Assembly: GCF_014700075.1 (NCBI RefSeq)
Contig: NZ_JACXBU010000011.1
Coordinates: forward strand, 84,328-148,327
From: Pseudomonas sp. JM0905a
Lineage (GTDB): Bacteria; Pseudomonadota; Gammaproteobacteria; Pseudomonadales; Pseudomonadaceae
Length of the DNA stretch: 64,000 nt
Direction: 5' to 3'
Shown: piece by piece, positions 28,799-37,263 of the stretch
How the letters are laid out: each line of letters starts with the position of its first letter
How positions within the stretch are numbered: the first letter of the stretch is position 1
Position numbers and translations under genes: made by a program
The notes under the pieces: model-generated
Database searches by the model: none
Told to the model about the DNA's origin: nothing
The model's input: only the letters and a program-made list of their open reading frames with translations

Positions 28799-29827
28799 AT
28801 GTCACATGACCTGAGCCGTCTCGAGGCGGCCCTCGCCAACTATCCCCGGGTGGTGCTGGTGGAAACCCCCACGCCGATCCAGAAGCTGTCTCGTCTGAGC
28901 CAACTGGCCGAGTTCAATGGGTGCAATTTCTACGTGAAGCGCGACGACCTCACGAGCCTGGGTGGCGGCGGGAACAAACTGCGCAAGCTGGAGTTCCTGC
29001 TCGGCGAAGCGCTCGCGGCCGGCGCCGATACCCTGGTGACCTGGGGCGGCCTGCAGTCCAATCACGCTCGCCTCACCGCTGCGGTGGCCGCACGCCACGG
29101 CCTGGCTTGCGAATTGATCCTCACCCAGTCTGGCGTACGCACGGACGATGACTATCAGTTGAACGGCAATGTCCTGCTCGACGGCCTTTTCGGTGCGACC
29201 ATCCATCGCCTGCCCCTCGGAGCTGCCCCGGACGCCTATGCCGCCGAACGGGTCGACCAACTCGTGCGCCAGGGCAGGAAACCCTTCGTCATGCCCCTCG
29301 GCGGCTCCAGTCCGACCGGTGCGCTGGGCTATGCCGCCTGTGCGGCCGAGATCCTGCAACAGGCGGACGCCGTCGGCGTGCGGTTCCAGCAGATCATCGT
29401 GCCCAACGGCAGCAGCGGAACCCAGGCAGGCCTGTTGGCCGGGGTTGCCCTGGCCGGTTCCTCAACTGGAATCACTGGCTTCTCCGTACTGGGAACCGCC
29501 GAGCAGACGCTCGCAACGACCCGGGAAAAGACCCGGCAGACGCTGCAGTTGCTCGCTCCATCCACGCCCCTGGACGAAAGCGCGGTCAAGGTGGATGGGA
29601 CTCAGCGCGGCGAAGCCTATGGCGCCCCCACCCAGGCGATGCTGGAAGCAACCCGTCTGCTCGCCTCCCACGAGGGGCTGCTGGTCGACCCCGTCTACGG
29701 CGGCAAGGCATTCGCAGGATTGCTGGCTGCCGCGCGCAATGGTGGGTTCCCGCCCGGCAGCAACCTGCTCTTCGTGATGACGGGTGGCCTACCGGGCATC
29801 TTCGCCTACCGCAGCGCCTACAACTGA
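28799..29827 (+). CDS. dcyD: D-cysteine desulfhydrase
   Basis: A 342-residue PLP enzyme of the ACC deaminase/D-cysteine desulfhydrase family. It shows NFYVKRDDLTSLGGGGNKLRKLEFLLGEAL (PLP lysine in GGNKLRKLE) and TWGGLQSNHARLTAAVAA; GSSPTGALGYAACAAEI and NGSSGTQAGLLAG complete the signature. It degrades D-cysteine to pyruvate, sulfide and ammonia. The ATG at 28799 follows GGAGG; an in-frame ATG at 28781 precedes the ribosome site and is rejected. It probably shares the LysR-controlled promoter with the two genes before it. Confidence 0.88.
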   Translation: MSHDLSRLEAALANYPRVVLVETPTPIQKLSRLSQLAEFNGCNFYVKRDDLTSLGGGGNKLRKLEFLLGEALAAGADTLVTWGGLQSNHARLTAAVAARHGLACELILTQSGVRTDDDYQLNGNVLLDGLFGATIHRLPLGAAPDAYAAERVDQLVRQGRKPFVMPLGGSSPTGALGYAACAAEILQQADAVGVRFQQIIVPNGSSGTQAGLLAGVALAGSSTGITGFSVLGTAEQTLATTREKTRQTLQLLAPSTPLDESAVKVDGTQRGEAYGAPTQAMLEATRLLASHEGLLVDPVYGGKAFAGLLAAARNGGFPPGSNLLFVMTGGLPGIFAYRSAYN

Positions 29828-29899
29828 ACCGCCGGCCCTGCACGCTGGCCGTGGACGGTGGCCAAAGCACTGGCACGTGGTAATGGCCTGAATGGACAA

Positions 29900-29920
29900 G
29901 GGAGGCAACGCCTCCCCTTT
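29900..29920 (+). terminator. Terminator after the desulfhydrase gene
   Basis: GGGAGGC-AAC-GCCTCCC hairpin followed by CTTTCC, about 70 bp past the stop, between convergent genes. Confidence 0.55.
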
Positions 29921-29958
29921 CCTGCTCTCAACGCCCAATCGGCCGCCGTCCCGACCGC

Positions 29959-30690
29959 TCATTCATAGCGGAGCTGGCTGATGTCGATGGACACCAGCAA
30001 TTGCGTCTCGATGGCCCGGCCTTGCTCGTCACGTCGATAGGCCCGCCGCTTGCCGGGCATGCGCAGGCCCTCCGCTTCGATGTAGTCGGAAACGTACTGG
30101 GCGGCCGGCAAGCCTGCGCTGACGTCGAGTTCATAGTCGTGCCGCCGCAGCAGGGAATCCTCACCGAAGTAGAAGTCCTGTACTGCGCTGTGGGTCGCCA
30201 CGCTTTCCGGGAAATGCACCCGCAGCCTGCGCCAGGTTTCCGTGCCCTCCTGCCACGGTGCCAACTCTTCGACCCTGACACCTGGCCAGGTGAACAGGAA
30301 TGGCATGGTCAGGTAGGACCAGAGCGCGTAGCCGTTGAAATAGGCGCGCTGCAGTGGGTCCCAGGGTGTGGTTTCCCCATGGCCATCGAATGAGGCCCTG
30401 GGGATCGCGCGCTCGGCCACGACCTGCCCGCTGGTGGTCTCGATGGCGATGCGGTCCGGCCTATAGGCGGTGCGTTTGTCCGGCGCGCCGAAGGGCGTGA
30501 CCGACGCCCGCTGCTCATGCAGCCAGACGGTCATCTCCCGTGGGTCGCTGTCCTGGGTCAGGCCCTTCAGGCCCCACAGGGAGCCTCCGGTCACGATGCT
30601 GGCGCGCACCGTATCGAAGCGGTTCCAGCGCTTCAGTCCGCCGTGGGCGTTCAATACCTGATCCAGCAATTCGCAGTTCCCATCACTCAT
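29959..30690 (-). CDS. Conserved hypothetical protein
   Basis: A 243-residue soluble protein without signal peptide. It begins MSDGNCELLDQVLNAHGGLKRWN and carries GGSLWGLKG, RMPGKRRAYRRDEQG and a C-terminal LLVSIDISQLRYE. The alternating strand pattern resembles a lipocalin- or LolA-like beta sheet, but I do not recognise the family firmly. The ATG at 30690 is chosen because the reading frame upstream of it loses protein-like character. Transcribed alone, convergent with the desulfhydrase gene. Confidence 0.65.
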   Translation of the reverse strand: MSDGNCELLDQVLNAHGGLKRWNRFDTVRASIVTGGSLWGLKGLTQDSDPREMTVWLHEQRASVTPFGAPDKRTAYRPDRIAIETTSGQVVAERAIPRASFDGHGETTPWDPLQRAYFNGYALWSYLTMPFLFTWPGVRVEELAPWQEGTETWRRLRVHFPESVATHSAVQDFYFGEDSLLRRHDYELDVSAGLPAAQYVSDYIEAEGLRMPGKRRAYRRDEQGRAIETQLLVSIDISQLRYE

Positions 30691-30782
30691 GGCGGGAGTC
30701 CTCGGCAGCAGGTTGAGGTGGTCAGTTATAGCCCGCATGCACCAACGGCGGAGCCGTGGACGACCAGCGCGAGAAATCGTCT

Positions 30783-30974
30783 TCAACGATCGCGCGGATC
30801 GCCGCTGGAACCAGCCTCGGCCGACTGCGGGGACACCTTCTTGGTGCCCAGCGGAGTCGTCTGGAAGCAGACGCCGCTGGAGTTGCGGTGATTCTCGGTG
30901 GCGGCGTTGCTGTGCACGGCAACACCGGCCAGGGAAAAAGCGATGGAGGTCAGCAGGCTCTTCAAGGTCTTCAT
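30783..30974 (-). CDS. Possible small secreted protein
   Basis: A 63-residue frame starting MKTLKSLLTSIAFSLAGVAV with a convincing signal peptide that would be cut after SNA. The mature part, about 38 residues, is polar and has one cysteine (SSGVCFQTTPLGTKK). The frame lies alone between two longer minus-strand genes. A GATAC direct repeat stands about 155 bp upstream. I recognise no family. The signal peptide is the main argument that it is real. Confidence 0.45.
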   Translation of the reverse strand: MKTLKSLLTSIAFSLAGVAVHSNAATENHRNSSGVCFQTTPLGTKKVSPQSAEAGSSGDPRDR

Positions 30975-31128
30975 CGAACTGGATTCCGCTCAGGTTGTGG
31001 GCATCGAAGCCGACCAGCGCCAAGCCATCGAGGCTGCCGCTGGCGGTCCGGCTCAGTCTCGAAGCACCAGGTGCCCTGCATGTGTCGCCCGGCGGTTGTT
31101 TTGCGTGCTTTTGTGTATGGCGGCACCT

Positions 31129-31144
31129 GGATACGGAGGGATAC
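31129..31144. promoter_or_regulatory. GATAC direct repeat (period 10)
   Basis: GATAC at 31130 and 31140, both preceded by G, upstream of the small secreted protein and within the region before the GlxA gene's 3' end. Same layout as the repeat at 43160. Confidence 0.4.
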
Positions 31145-31180
31145 AACCTGAGCCTGAACCAGGGAGGGGCGCCCTGCCCC

Positions 31181-32131
31181 TCAAGCCGTCACTCCGCGCG
31201 CGTCTCGCCGCACGGCCTGGGGAGGTACACCGAAACCCCGTATGAAGGCCTCACGCATGTGGCGGCGGTCACGGAAGCCGGTTTCCCTGGCGACCACATC
31301 CAGGGAATGACGGCTCTGTTCGATCATCAGCCGTGCCGCCTCCAGCCGCAGCCCCTCGATGGCCTTGGCCGGCGACTGCCCGGTTTCGGCGGTGAATACC
31401 CGGGTGAACTGACGCGGGCTCAGGTGCACGACTTCCGCCAGCTCCTCGACGCCGAGCGGGCGACTCAGGTGGTTGCGTGCATAGTTGAGCGCGTTCTGGA
31501 TGCGATCCGACTTGGGCGCCAGGTCGAGCATCTCCGAATGCTGGGACTGCCCACCGGAGCGACGCTGGTGCATCACCAGCTTGTGCGCCACCGAACGTGC
31601 CGCCTCCGCGCCCAGGTCCTTCTCCACCATGCCGAGGGCGAGGTCGAGCCCCGCGGTCATGCCGGCGGAGGTCCAGATCGGCTCGTCGACGATGTAGATG
31701 CGGTCATCCTCGACATCGATGTCCGGAAAGCGTTTACGCATTTCGAGCGCGAAGGCCCAGTGAGTCGTCGCGCGGCGCCCGTCCAGCAAGCCTGCTTCGG
31801 CCAGCACGAAGCCACCGGTGCAGACACCGGCCGTGCGTCGCGCCTGGCTGGCGGCCTGGCGCACGAAGTCGAGGACGGCCTGGGGAGGTGTCTCCGCCAA
31901 CGGGTCATTGACCCCGACGACCATCCAGGTGTCCGCCAGGCGAGGCGCATCGAGTGCACGCGTTTCCACCGCAAGCCCCAGCGACGAGCGCACCAGACCG
32001 CCGTCCGGAGAGTAATTCTGGATGCTGTAGAAGGGTTCCCGGGCCACGAGGTTGGCGAACTCGAATACGGTCTGGGTGGCCAGTGAAAGGACCTGGAAAC
32101 CATCCGTCAGCAGATAGCCGATGCGGTGCAT
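31181..32131 (-). CDS. GlxA-family regulator (DJ-1/PfpI plus AraC HTH)
   Basis: A 316-residue regulator. Residues about 1-165 form a class I glutamine amidotransferase/DJ-1-like domain with the nucleophile-elbow AGVCTGGFVLAEAGLLDGRRATTHW. The C-terminal 100 residues are an AraC-type double HTH (LSRPLGVEELAEVVHLSPRQFTRVFTAETGQSPAKAI). The ATG at 32131 follows GGGAGG. It is divergent from the SDR gene at 32236 with a 104-bp gap, so it probably controls it. Confidence 0.9.
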   Translation of the reverse strand: MHRIGYLLTDGFQVLSLATQTVFEFANLVAREPFYSIQNYSPDGGLVRSSLGLAVETRALDAPRLADTWMVVGVNDPLAETPPQAVLDFVRQAASQARRTAGVCTGGFVLAEAGLLDGRRATTHWAFALEMRKRFPDIDVEDDRIYIVDEPIWTSAGMTAGLDLALGMVEKDLGAEAARSVAHKLVMHQRRSGGQSQHSEMLDLAPKSDRIQNALNYARNHLSRPLGVEELAEVVHLSPRQFTRVFTAETGQSPAKAIEGLRLEAARLMIEQSRHSLDVVARETGFRDRRHMREAFIRGFGVPPQAVRRDARGVTA

Positions 32132-32235
32132 GTGTACCTCCCGAAATGTCCTGAAATACGCCTATAAATGTCATTTGAGACATCGTAAATCCGCCGCACT
32201 CTGTTCTCCAGTCCCACCCACCCTGGAGAAACAAC

Positions 32236-33030
32236 ATGACTCACTCACATCCCGGCACTGCCCTCATCTCCGGCGCTTCGTCCGGTATCGGTGCGATCTA
32301 CGCTGACCGCCTGGCCCGCCGTGGCCATGATCTGATCCTCGTGGCTCGCAACCGCGAGCGGCTGAATGCGCTGGCCCGGCGCTTGAGCGATGAGACCGGG
32401 CGAAACGTGGAAGTCGTGGTCGCCGACCTTGCCAACAAGGCGGACCTCGCACGGGTCGAGAACATCCTTCGCACCGATGCCAGCATCACGACGCTGGTGA
32501 ACAATGCCGGCATCGGCGCGACCCGCCCGCTGCTGGAATCGAACGTCGACAAGCTGGACGACCTGCTCACCCTCAATGTGAACGTGCTGACGCGCCTGAC
32601 CTACGCAGCCGCGCCAGGTTTCGTCGCCCGTGGCGGCGGCACCATCATCAATATCGCCTCGATCGTTGCCATCGCGCCGGAGGTTCTCAACGGTGTGTAC
32701 GGGGGCTCCAAGGCCTTCGTGCTCGCGTTCAGCCAGTCCCTGCACAAGGAACTGCAGGAGAAGAACATCAGAGTGCAAGTCGTGCTACCTGGTGCGACGG
32801 CAACCGATTTCTGGGAGATCGCCGGCACGCCGGTGCAGCACCTTCCCAGCGCCATCGTCATGAAGGCGGAGGACATGGTGGACGCGGCGCTTGCCGGGTT
32901 CGACCTGGGTGAATTCGTCACCATCCCCGCCCTTCCGGACATCGCCGACCTGGACGCCTATGAAGCCGCACGGCAGAAGCTGATGCCGAACCTGTCGTTG
33001 AGCGCCCCCGCCGCACGCTACGGCCGCTGA
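32236..33030 (+). CDS. SDR-family oxidoreductase
   Basis: A 264-residue classical short-chain dehydrogenase: TALISGASSGIGAIYADRLA for NAD(P) binding, NNAGIG near residue 92, the catalytic serine in NIASIVAIAP and the YxxxK pair in GVYGGSKAF. The substrate is unknown. It is divergent from the GlxA regulator and ends about 240 bp before a second SDR gene. Confidence 0.9.
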   Translation: MTHSHPGTALISGASSGIGAIYADRLARRGHDLILVARNRERLNALARRLSDETGRNVEVVVADLANKADLARVENILRTDASITTLVNNAGIGATRPLLESNVDKLDDLLTLNVNVLTRLTYAAAPGFVARGGGTIINIASIVAIAPEVLNGVYGGSKAFVLAFSQSLHKELQEKNIRVQVVLPGATATDFWEIAGTPVQHLPSAIVMKAEDMVDAALAGFDLGEFVTIPALPDIADLDAYEAARQKLMPNLSLSAPAARYGR

Positions 33031-33131
33031 GTCACCCGCACACCTCTACCAAAACCGCAGAAGATGCGGGGGCCACTCCTGTGGTGCCCCGCAGTCCGCG
33101 TTTTCATAGGTTGAATGCCAGCCGCATTGAT

Positions 33132-33200
33132 TACACAAGGTATCAACTGAAGTAAGGGAAACCCGATTTATCGGCGAAAGACTCACAAATATAGTCCGCC
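33132..33200 (+). promoter_or_regulatory. LysR-type promoter element, copy 2
   Basis: TACAC, four bases, TATCAACTGAAGTA (33141-33154), eleven bases, ATTTATCG (33166-33173), ten bases, CACAAATATAGT (33184-33195). All four blocks and all spacings equal those of 27591-27654. It lies 70-140 bp before the SDR gene at 33271. Confidence 0.75.
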
Positions 33201-33270
33201 TCACCAGCAGCGAATCTCCTCGATCACCTGCTACGGCAAGCCCCCCGCCCCCATTTGTGAGGAAACCACC

Positions 33271-34002
33271 ATGAGCAAGAAAACCGTCGTCATCACCGGC
33301 GCTTCCAGCGGTATCGGCCTGGGCCTGGCCAAGGCCTTCCTCGACGCCGGCTACAACGTCGTCGGCACCGCCCGCTCCGCCGAACGCCTGCAAGAAGCCG
33401 CCGCCAGCCTGGGCAACCCGGCCAGCTTCGTCGGCGTTGCCGGTGACGTGGCCGATCCCGCCGCCGCCCGCAAGGCCTTCGCCACTGCCATCGAAGCCTT
33501 CGGCAGCGTCGAAGTGCTGGTCAACAACGCCGGCTTCTTCCTGCCCAAGCCCTTCATCGAGTACACCCCGGAAGACCTGGAGGCCCTGCTGGACACCAAC
33601 CTCAAGGGCGTGGTCTACACCTCCCAGGTGGCGGCAGCGCACATGCAGCAGCAAGGCGGCGGCCACATCGTCAACATCTCCGCTTCGGTGGCCCTGCAGC
33701 CCAACATCAGCGTTCCAGCCGCCCTGCCCGTGCTGATCAAGGGCGGCGTCAACCAGATGACCCGCGCCCTGGCCCTGGAACTGTCGCCGCACAACATCCA
33801 GGTGAACGCGGTCGCCCCCGGCATCATCGACACCCCGATGCACGACCCGGCCGCCCGCGAGTTCCTCAACAACCTGGCGCCGTCCGGCCGTGTGGGCACG
33901 GTTGAAGAGATCGCTGAAGCCGTCCTGTACCTGGCCGGCGCGAACTTCACCACCGGCGTCGTCCTGGCCGTGGACGGCGGTATGAGCACCGGTAAGTGGT
34001 GA
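33271..34002 (+). CDS. SDR-family protein without the catalytic tyrosine
   Basis: A 243-residue short-chain dehydrogenase fold: VITGASSGIGLGLAKAF cofactor loop, LVNNAGFF, NISASVALQ with the serine, and the C-terminal NAVAPGIIDTPMH. At the place of the YxxxK pair the sequence reads LPVLIKGG, so the lysine is kept but proline stands where tyrosine is expected. The enzyme may therefore be inactive as a normal dehydrogenase or use another acid. Its promoter copies that of the LysR/tautomerase region, which puts it in the same regulon. Confidence 0.85.
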   Translation: MSKKTVVITGASSGIGLGLAKAFLDAGYNVVGTARSAERLQEAAASLGNPASFVGVAGDVADPAAARKAFATAIEAFGSVEVLVNNAGFFLPKPFIEYTPEDLEALLDTNLKGVVYTSQVAAAHMQQQGGGHIVNISASVALQPNISVPAALPVLIKGGVNQMTRALALELSPHNIQVNAVAPGIIDTPMHDPAAREFLNNLAPSGRVGTVEEIAEAVLYLAGANFTTGVVLAVDGGMSTGKW

Positions 34003-34020
34003 TGACCTGAAGGCTGATTC

Positions 34021-34104
34021 GTAGGGTGCGCCGCGCGCACCAGGCGTTGAGCCACGCGCGGCGCCGACCCTGCAATCGGTGCGCGCAGTGCAGCACACCC
34101 TACG
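34021..34104. repeat. Interspersed 'GTAGGGTGCGCC' inverted element
   Basis: GTAGGGTGCGCC at about 34021 is mirrored by an imperfect CACACCCTACGG near 34093-34104. It belongs to the same dispersed family as 16068-16143. Confidence 0.5.
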
Positions 34105-34143
34105 GTCACGATTGGCTTTCCCGAGGGAGCAATCGCCCCTCGC

Positions 34144-35322
34144 CTAGCGGGTAGCTTGCCCCGTCTCCAATTCGCCAAGAATCCGATAGGCCAGCTTCAC
34201 TCGCTCCTCATTCGGGTAATTCTTGTTGGCCAGCAGCACGATGCCGAGTTGTTTCTCCGGCACGAAAGCTACGTAGGCGCCGAAACCATCGGTGGCCCCG
34301 GTCTTGTTGACCCAGACCGCCTTCTGCGGCGGCAGGGGTGGTTCGATGGCAGTGACCGCGTGACTCTCCAGCACCATCTGGCTGCCATTGCCTTTCACCA
34401 GTGTCTCCAGCGCCACCGGGTAGCTGTACTGCTCCCAGATCAGGTCCTGGGTCATGGCGCCGACCTTGTAGTAGCCGGTCCGGGTGGCGTCGATGGCGCG
34501 TTGCAGCCCGGGCTCCAGCGGAACCTGGCCGAGATGGGCCTCGACGAAATGCAGCAGGTCCTTGCTGCTGGTCTTCACCCCGTAGGCCTCATTGGACAGC
34601 ATCGCGGGGTGCACCCGTACCGGGGCATCTTCCTTGTTGTAGCCCTGGGCATAGCGCGGCAGCGCATCGGCTGGAACCTCGATGAAGGTATTGCCCATGC
34701 CGAGCTTCGGCAGCAGCTCGCTTTCCATGGCCGTGACGTAGGGTTTGTCCAGGCTGCTGGCTGCGACCACACCCAGCAGGCCGATGCTGGGATTGGCATA
34801 GGTGCGGTAGGTGCCGGGGGCGTATCGCGGTTGCCAGGCGCGGTAGTAGTCCGTCAGTTGCTGTCGGTTGCGGACGCTCTCCGGCAATTGCAGCGGGAAG
34901 CCGCCGGCGGTGTGGGTGGCCAGGTTGGTCAGCGTTACCTGGTCGAGCTTGCTGCCCTTGAGTTCCGGCAGGTAGCGGCTCGGGCTTTCGGCGAGCTGGA
35001 GCTTGCCGCGGGCTTCCGCGTAGGTGGCCAGGGCGACGACCAGAGTCTTGCTGACCGAGCCGACTTCGAAAAGCGTCTCGCTGGTTATGGCTTGCTGCGT
35101 CGCCTTGGACGACACGCCGTAGTTGTAGAAGCGCTGCTCACCCTTGGCGGTGACCGCAATGGCCAGGCCGGGAATGCCGTATTGCTGCATGACCTGGCGA
35201 GCCGCCTGCTGGACGCTGGCGTCGAGGCTCTCCATCTGGTCGCTGGCCTTGGCCTGGCTGGTGAGGCTGACCGCCAGTGCCAGCAGGAGTGAAGGTGCAC
35301 AGTACTTTCCTGTCGGGCGCAT
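34144..35322 (-). CDS. ampC: Class C beta-lactamase
   Basis: A 392-residue serine hydrolase with a signal peptide (to about residue 26). All class C marks are present: the SVSK nucleophile motif in LFEVGSVSKTLV, the YAN triad in YRTYANPSIGLLG and the KTG motif in WVNKTGATDGFGAYVAF. It hydrolyses cephalosporins in the periplasm and matches chromosomal Pseudomonas AmpC in length. No ampR lies next to it, unlike the usual divergent arrangement, so regulation by a local AmpR is not evident. Confidence 0.92.
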   Translation of the reverse strand: MRPTGKYCAPSLLLALAVSLTSQAKASDQMESLDASVQQAARQVMQQYGIPGLAIAVTAKGEQRFYNYGVSSKATQQAITSETLFEVGSVSKTLVVALATYAEARGKLQLAESPSRYLPELKGSKLDQVTLTNLATHTAGGFPLQLPESVRNRQQLTDYYRAWQPRYAPGTYRTYANPSIGLLGVVAASSLDKPYVTAMESELLPKLGMGNTFIEVPADALPRYAQGYNKEDAPVRVHPAMLSNEAYGVKTSSKDLLHFVEAHLGQVPLEPGLQRAIDATRTGYYKVGAMTQDLIWEQYSYPVALETLVKGNGSQMVLESHAVTAIEPPLPPQKAVWVNKTGATDGFGAYVAFVPEKQLGIVLLANKNYPNEERVKLAYRILGELETGQATR

Positions 35323-35412
35323 CAGGAGGGTCCTTCGGTCATGAATGGGTGGGAGAACCTACCACCTCGGACAGGCCCATCCAAAACCCGTTCATGACCG
35401 GATAGTGCTCCA

Positions 35413-36648
35413 TCAGGATGCGCTGTCGCCCTTCGCCGCCGCGTCCCGCTCCTGCAGCAGCTTCTGGATGATCGCCTCCTGCGCTTCATAGTCGCCCTCA
35501 CCGACGTGCAGGTAACGCACACGGCCATTGGCATCGATAAAGTAGTGCGCCGGCCAGTACTGGTTGGTGAAGGCATTCCAGATGCGGTACTGGTTGTCGA
35601 TGGCTACCGGGTGCTTCACGCCCAGGCGGACAGTCGCCTCGCGCACGCTGTCGATGATCCGCTCGAAGGGGTACTCGGGCGTGTGCACGCCGATCACCAC
35701 CAGGCCCTTGTCGGCGTATCGCTCGGCCCAGTGATTCACGTACGGCAGGCTGTTCCGGCAGTTGATGCAGTCGAAGGTCCAGAAATCCACCAGCACCACC
35801 TTGCCGCGCAGTTGCTCGTTGCTGAGCGGCGGGCTATTGAGCCACTGGGTGGCACCATCGAGCGACGGCATCGCGCCCATGTCCGGCAGTTGCCCGACAT
35901 CCGCGGCACGGGCACTGCTCACCAGTTTCTCCAGCAGCACCGGAACGCCGTCGATCACCTTGCGCTCCAGCGAGGAAGCCAGGCGCGAGTCACCCACGCT
36001 GGCCAGCCGATCCGTGGTGCCACTGGCGATGCCGACCACCGCCAACAGGGCCAGGGCACCGGCGCCGCGACGCAGCCATTCCACGGTTCCCAACGACAGC
36101 TTCGCGCGCTGGAAGGCGCCACGGCCGAGGAAAATCAGCGCCCCCATCGCCACGGCGCTGCCGAGGCCATAGCTGAGAAGCAACAGGCTGGTGGATGCGC
36201 TGGGGCCGTTGAGCATGGCGCCGGACAGGATCAGGCCCAGGATGGGGCCGGCACAGGGCGCCCACAGCAGGCCGGCGGCAAAACCCATCAGCCAGGCTGA
36301 AAGCGTCGGCGGCAGGCGCCGGGCATCGCCGTGCAAACGGTCACCCAGCCACAGCCAGGGGCGCGACACAAAGGTGCCGAAACGGTTGGACAACAGGGCC
36401 AGCGCCGACACGGCCAGCAGCACCAGGGCGAGGTAGCGACCCCACTGGCTGGCATGGATCACCCACTCGCTGGAGACCACGGCCAGGCTCGCCAGCACAG
36501 CAAAGCCCGAGGCCAGGCCGACCAGGGTCAGCAAGGGCGACCAGACCGGGCCGCCGGCTCGGGAAAACAGCAGGGGCAGGACAGGCAGAACGCAGGGACT
36601 GAACAGCGTCAGCACCCCGCCGAGAAAGGCGACAAGATACATGGGCAC
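35413..36648 (-). CDS. DipZ-type thiol-disulfide membrane protein (CcdA-TlpA fusion)
   Basis: A 411-residue fusion. The first half is a CcdA/DsbD-beta membrane domain with about six helices, the cysteines lying in TLFSPCVLPVLP and LLWAPCAGPILG. The second half is a periplasmic TlpA-like thioredoxin domain from about residue 260, with active-site VDFWTFDCINCRNSLPYV. It carries reducing power across the inner membrane to periplasmic disulfides. The DUF2790 gene lies 76 bp upstream on the same strand and the two may be co-transcribed. Confidence 0.9.
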   Translation of the reverse strand: MPMYLVAFLGGVLTLFSPCVLPVLPLLFSRAGGPVWSPLLTLVGLASGFAVLASLAVVSSEWVIHASQWGRYLALVLLAVSALALLSNRFGTFVSRPWLWLGDRLHGDARRLPPTLSAWLMGFAAGLLWAPCAGPILGLILSGAMLNGPSASTSLLLLSYGLGSAVAMGALIFLGRGAFQRAKLSLGTVEWLRRGAGALALLAVVGIASGTTDRLASVGDSRLASSLERKVIDGVPVLLEKLVSSARAADVGQLPDMGAMPSLDGATQWLNSPPLSNEQLRGKVVLVDFWTFDCINCRNSLPYVNHWAERYADKGLVVIGVHTPEYPFERIIDSVREATVRLGVKHPVAIDNQYRIWNAFTNQYWPAHYFIDANGRVRYLHVGEGDYEAQEAIIQKLLQERDAAAKGDSAS

Positions 36649-36724
36649 CTCGATGAAAATTGGGCCCGCAGGCCCCAGGCTGGCGATTCGCGCCGTCAGT
36701 GGCGCTGGAAATGGGAGTCGTGGT

Positions 36725-36988
36725 TCAGTTCTCGTTGCCGCACGCGTCGGCCAGCTTGCGATAGGTCAGGCTGTGCTGCTGTCCGCTGGAGTCCAGGTAA
36801 TCCATGCGCGCATCCACCACCTGGCACAAGTCGGATGGCTCTTCGTGAATGGACACGACTTTGTTGATATCCAGGTGCATGCCGTAGCGGTAAGGCTCTG
36901 GCGTGACGTTTCCCGCAGCCTGGGCCGCCAGGCTTGCGAAACTGAAGGTGGCTGCCAGCAGGCAGGCGCTCAGGGACAGAATTTTCAT
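36725..36988 (-). CDS. DUF2790-domain periplasmic protein
   Basis: An 87-residue protein with a signal peptide (MKILSLSACLLAATFSFASLAAQA) and the DUF2790 core PYRYGMHLDINKVVSIHEEP, then CQVVDARMDYLDSSGQ with two cysteines in the mature part. DUF2790 proteins are small and mainly known from Pseudomonas; their role is not established. The ATG at 36988 follows GGAGA. It is divergent from the two-component regulator at 37264, and the region between them holds GATAC direct repeats. Confidence 0.82.
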   Translation of the reverse strand: MKILSLSACLLAATFSFASLAAQAAGNVTPEPYRYGMHLDINKVVSIHEEPSDLCQVVDARMDYLDSSGQQHSLTYRKLADACGNEN

Positions 36989-37122
36989 GGAGATCTCCTC
37001 ACCAATGGGAAATGGGGCGGACGCACCACTGCATCCGTTGGGTCCAATTTCAGCGGTGGGAGGTATCGCCGATGTGTCCGCTGCGGCCTGCGATTGCCCG
37101 GTCAGGTATCTGCAAGCGTTCC

Positions 37123-37193
37123 GGATACAGAGAGATACTTTCGACCAAAGTGCAATCGCAGGTATCAGCGAGACGCCGGATACACTGCAATAC
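37123..37193. promoter_or_regulatory. Paired GATAC repeats between DUF2790 and the response regulator
   Basis: GATAC at 37124 and 37134, and GATAC/AATAC at 37179 and 37189, each pair with a 10-bp period; GTATC also occurs at 37106 and 37163 in the opposite sense. OmpR-family regulators bind tandem direct repeats with about this period, so autoregulation is plausible. Confidence 0.5.
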
Positions 37194-37263
37194 AAAGGGT
37201 AGCGGGCAAGCGCGGCGCGCCCCGATACACTAGGTCGCCAATCGAGCAGAACGAGGTTTGTCC

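Larger units (their letters stand above)
30691..31180. other. Gap with a possible small gene
   Basis: About 490 bases between two minus-strand genes. It holds a possible small secreted protein (30783-30974) and, at 31129-31144, a GATAC direct repeat of the kind seen around the two-component system. The remainder shows nothing recognisable. Confidence 0.4.

Noticed and set aside
34144..35322. An ampR-ampC pair
   Set aside because: No LysR gene adjoins this beta-lactamase; the nearest LysR genes are far away and divergent from other genes.
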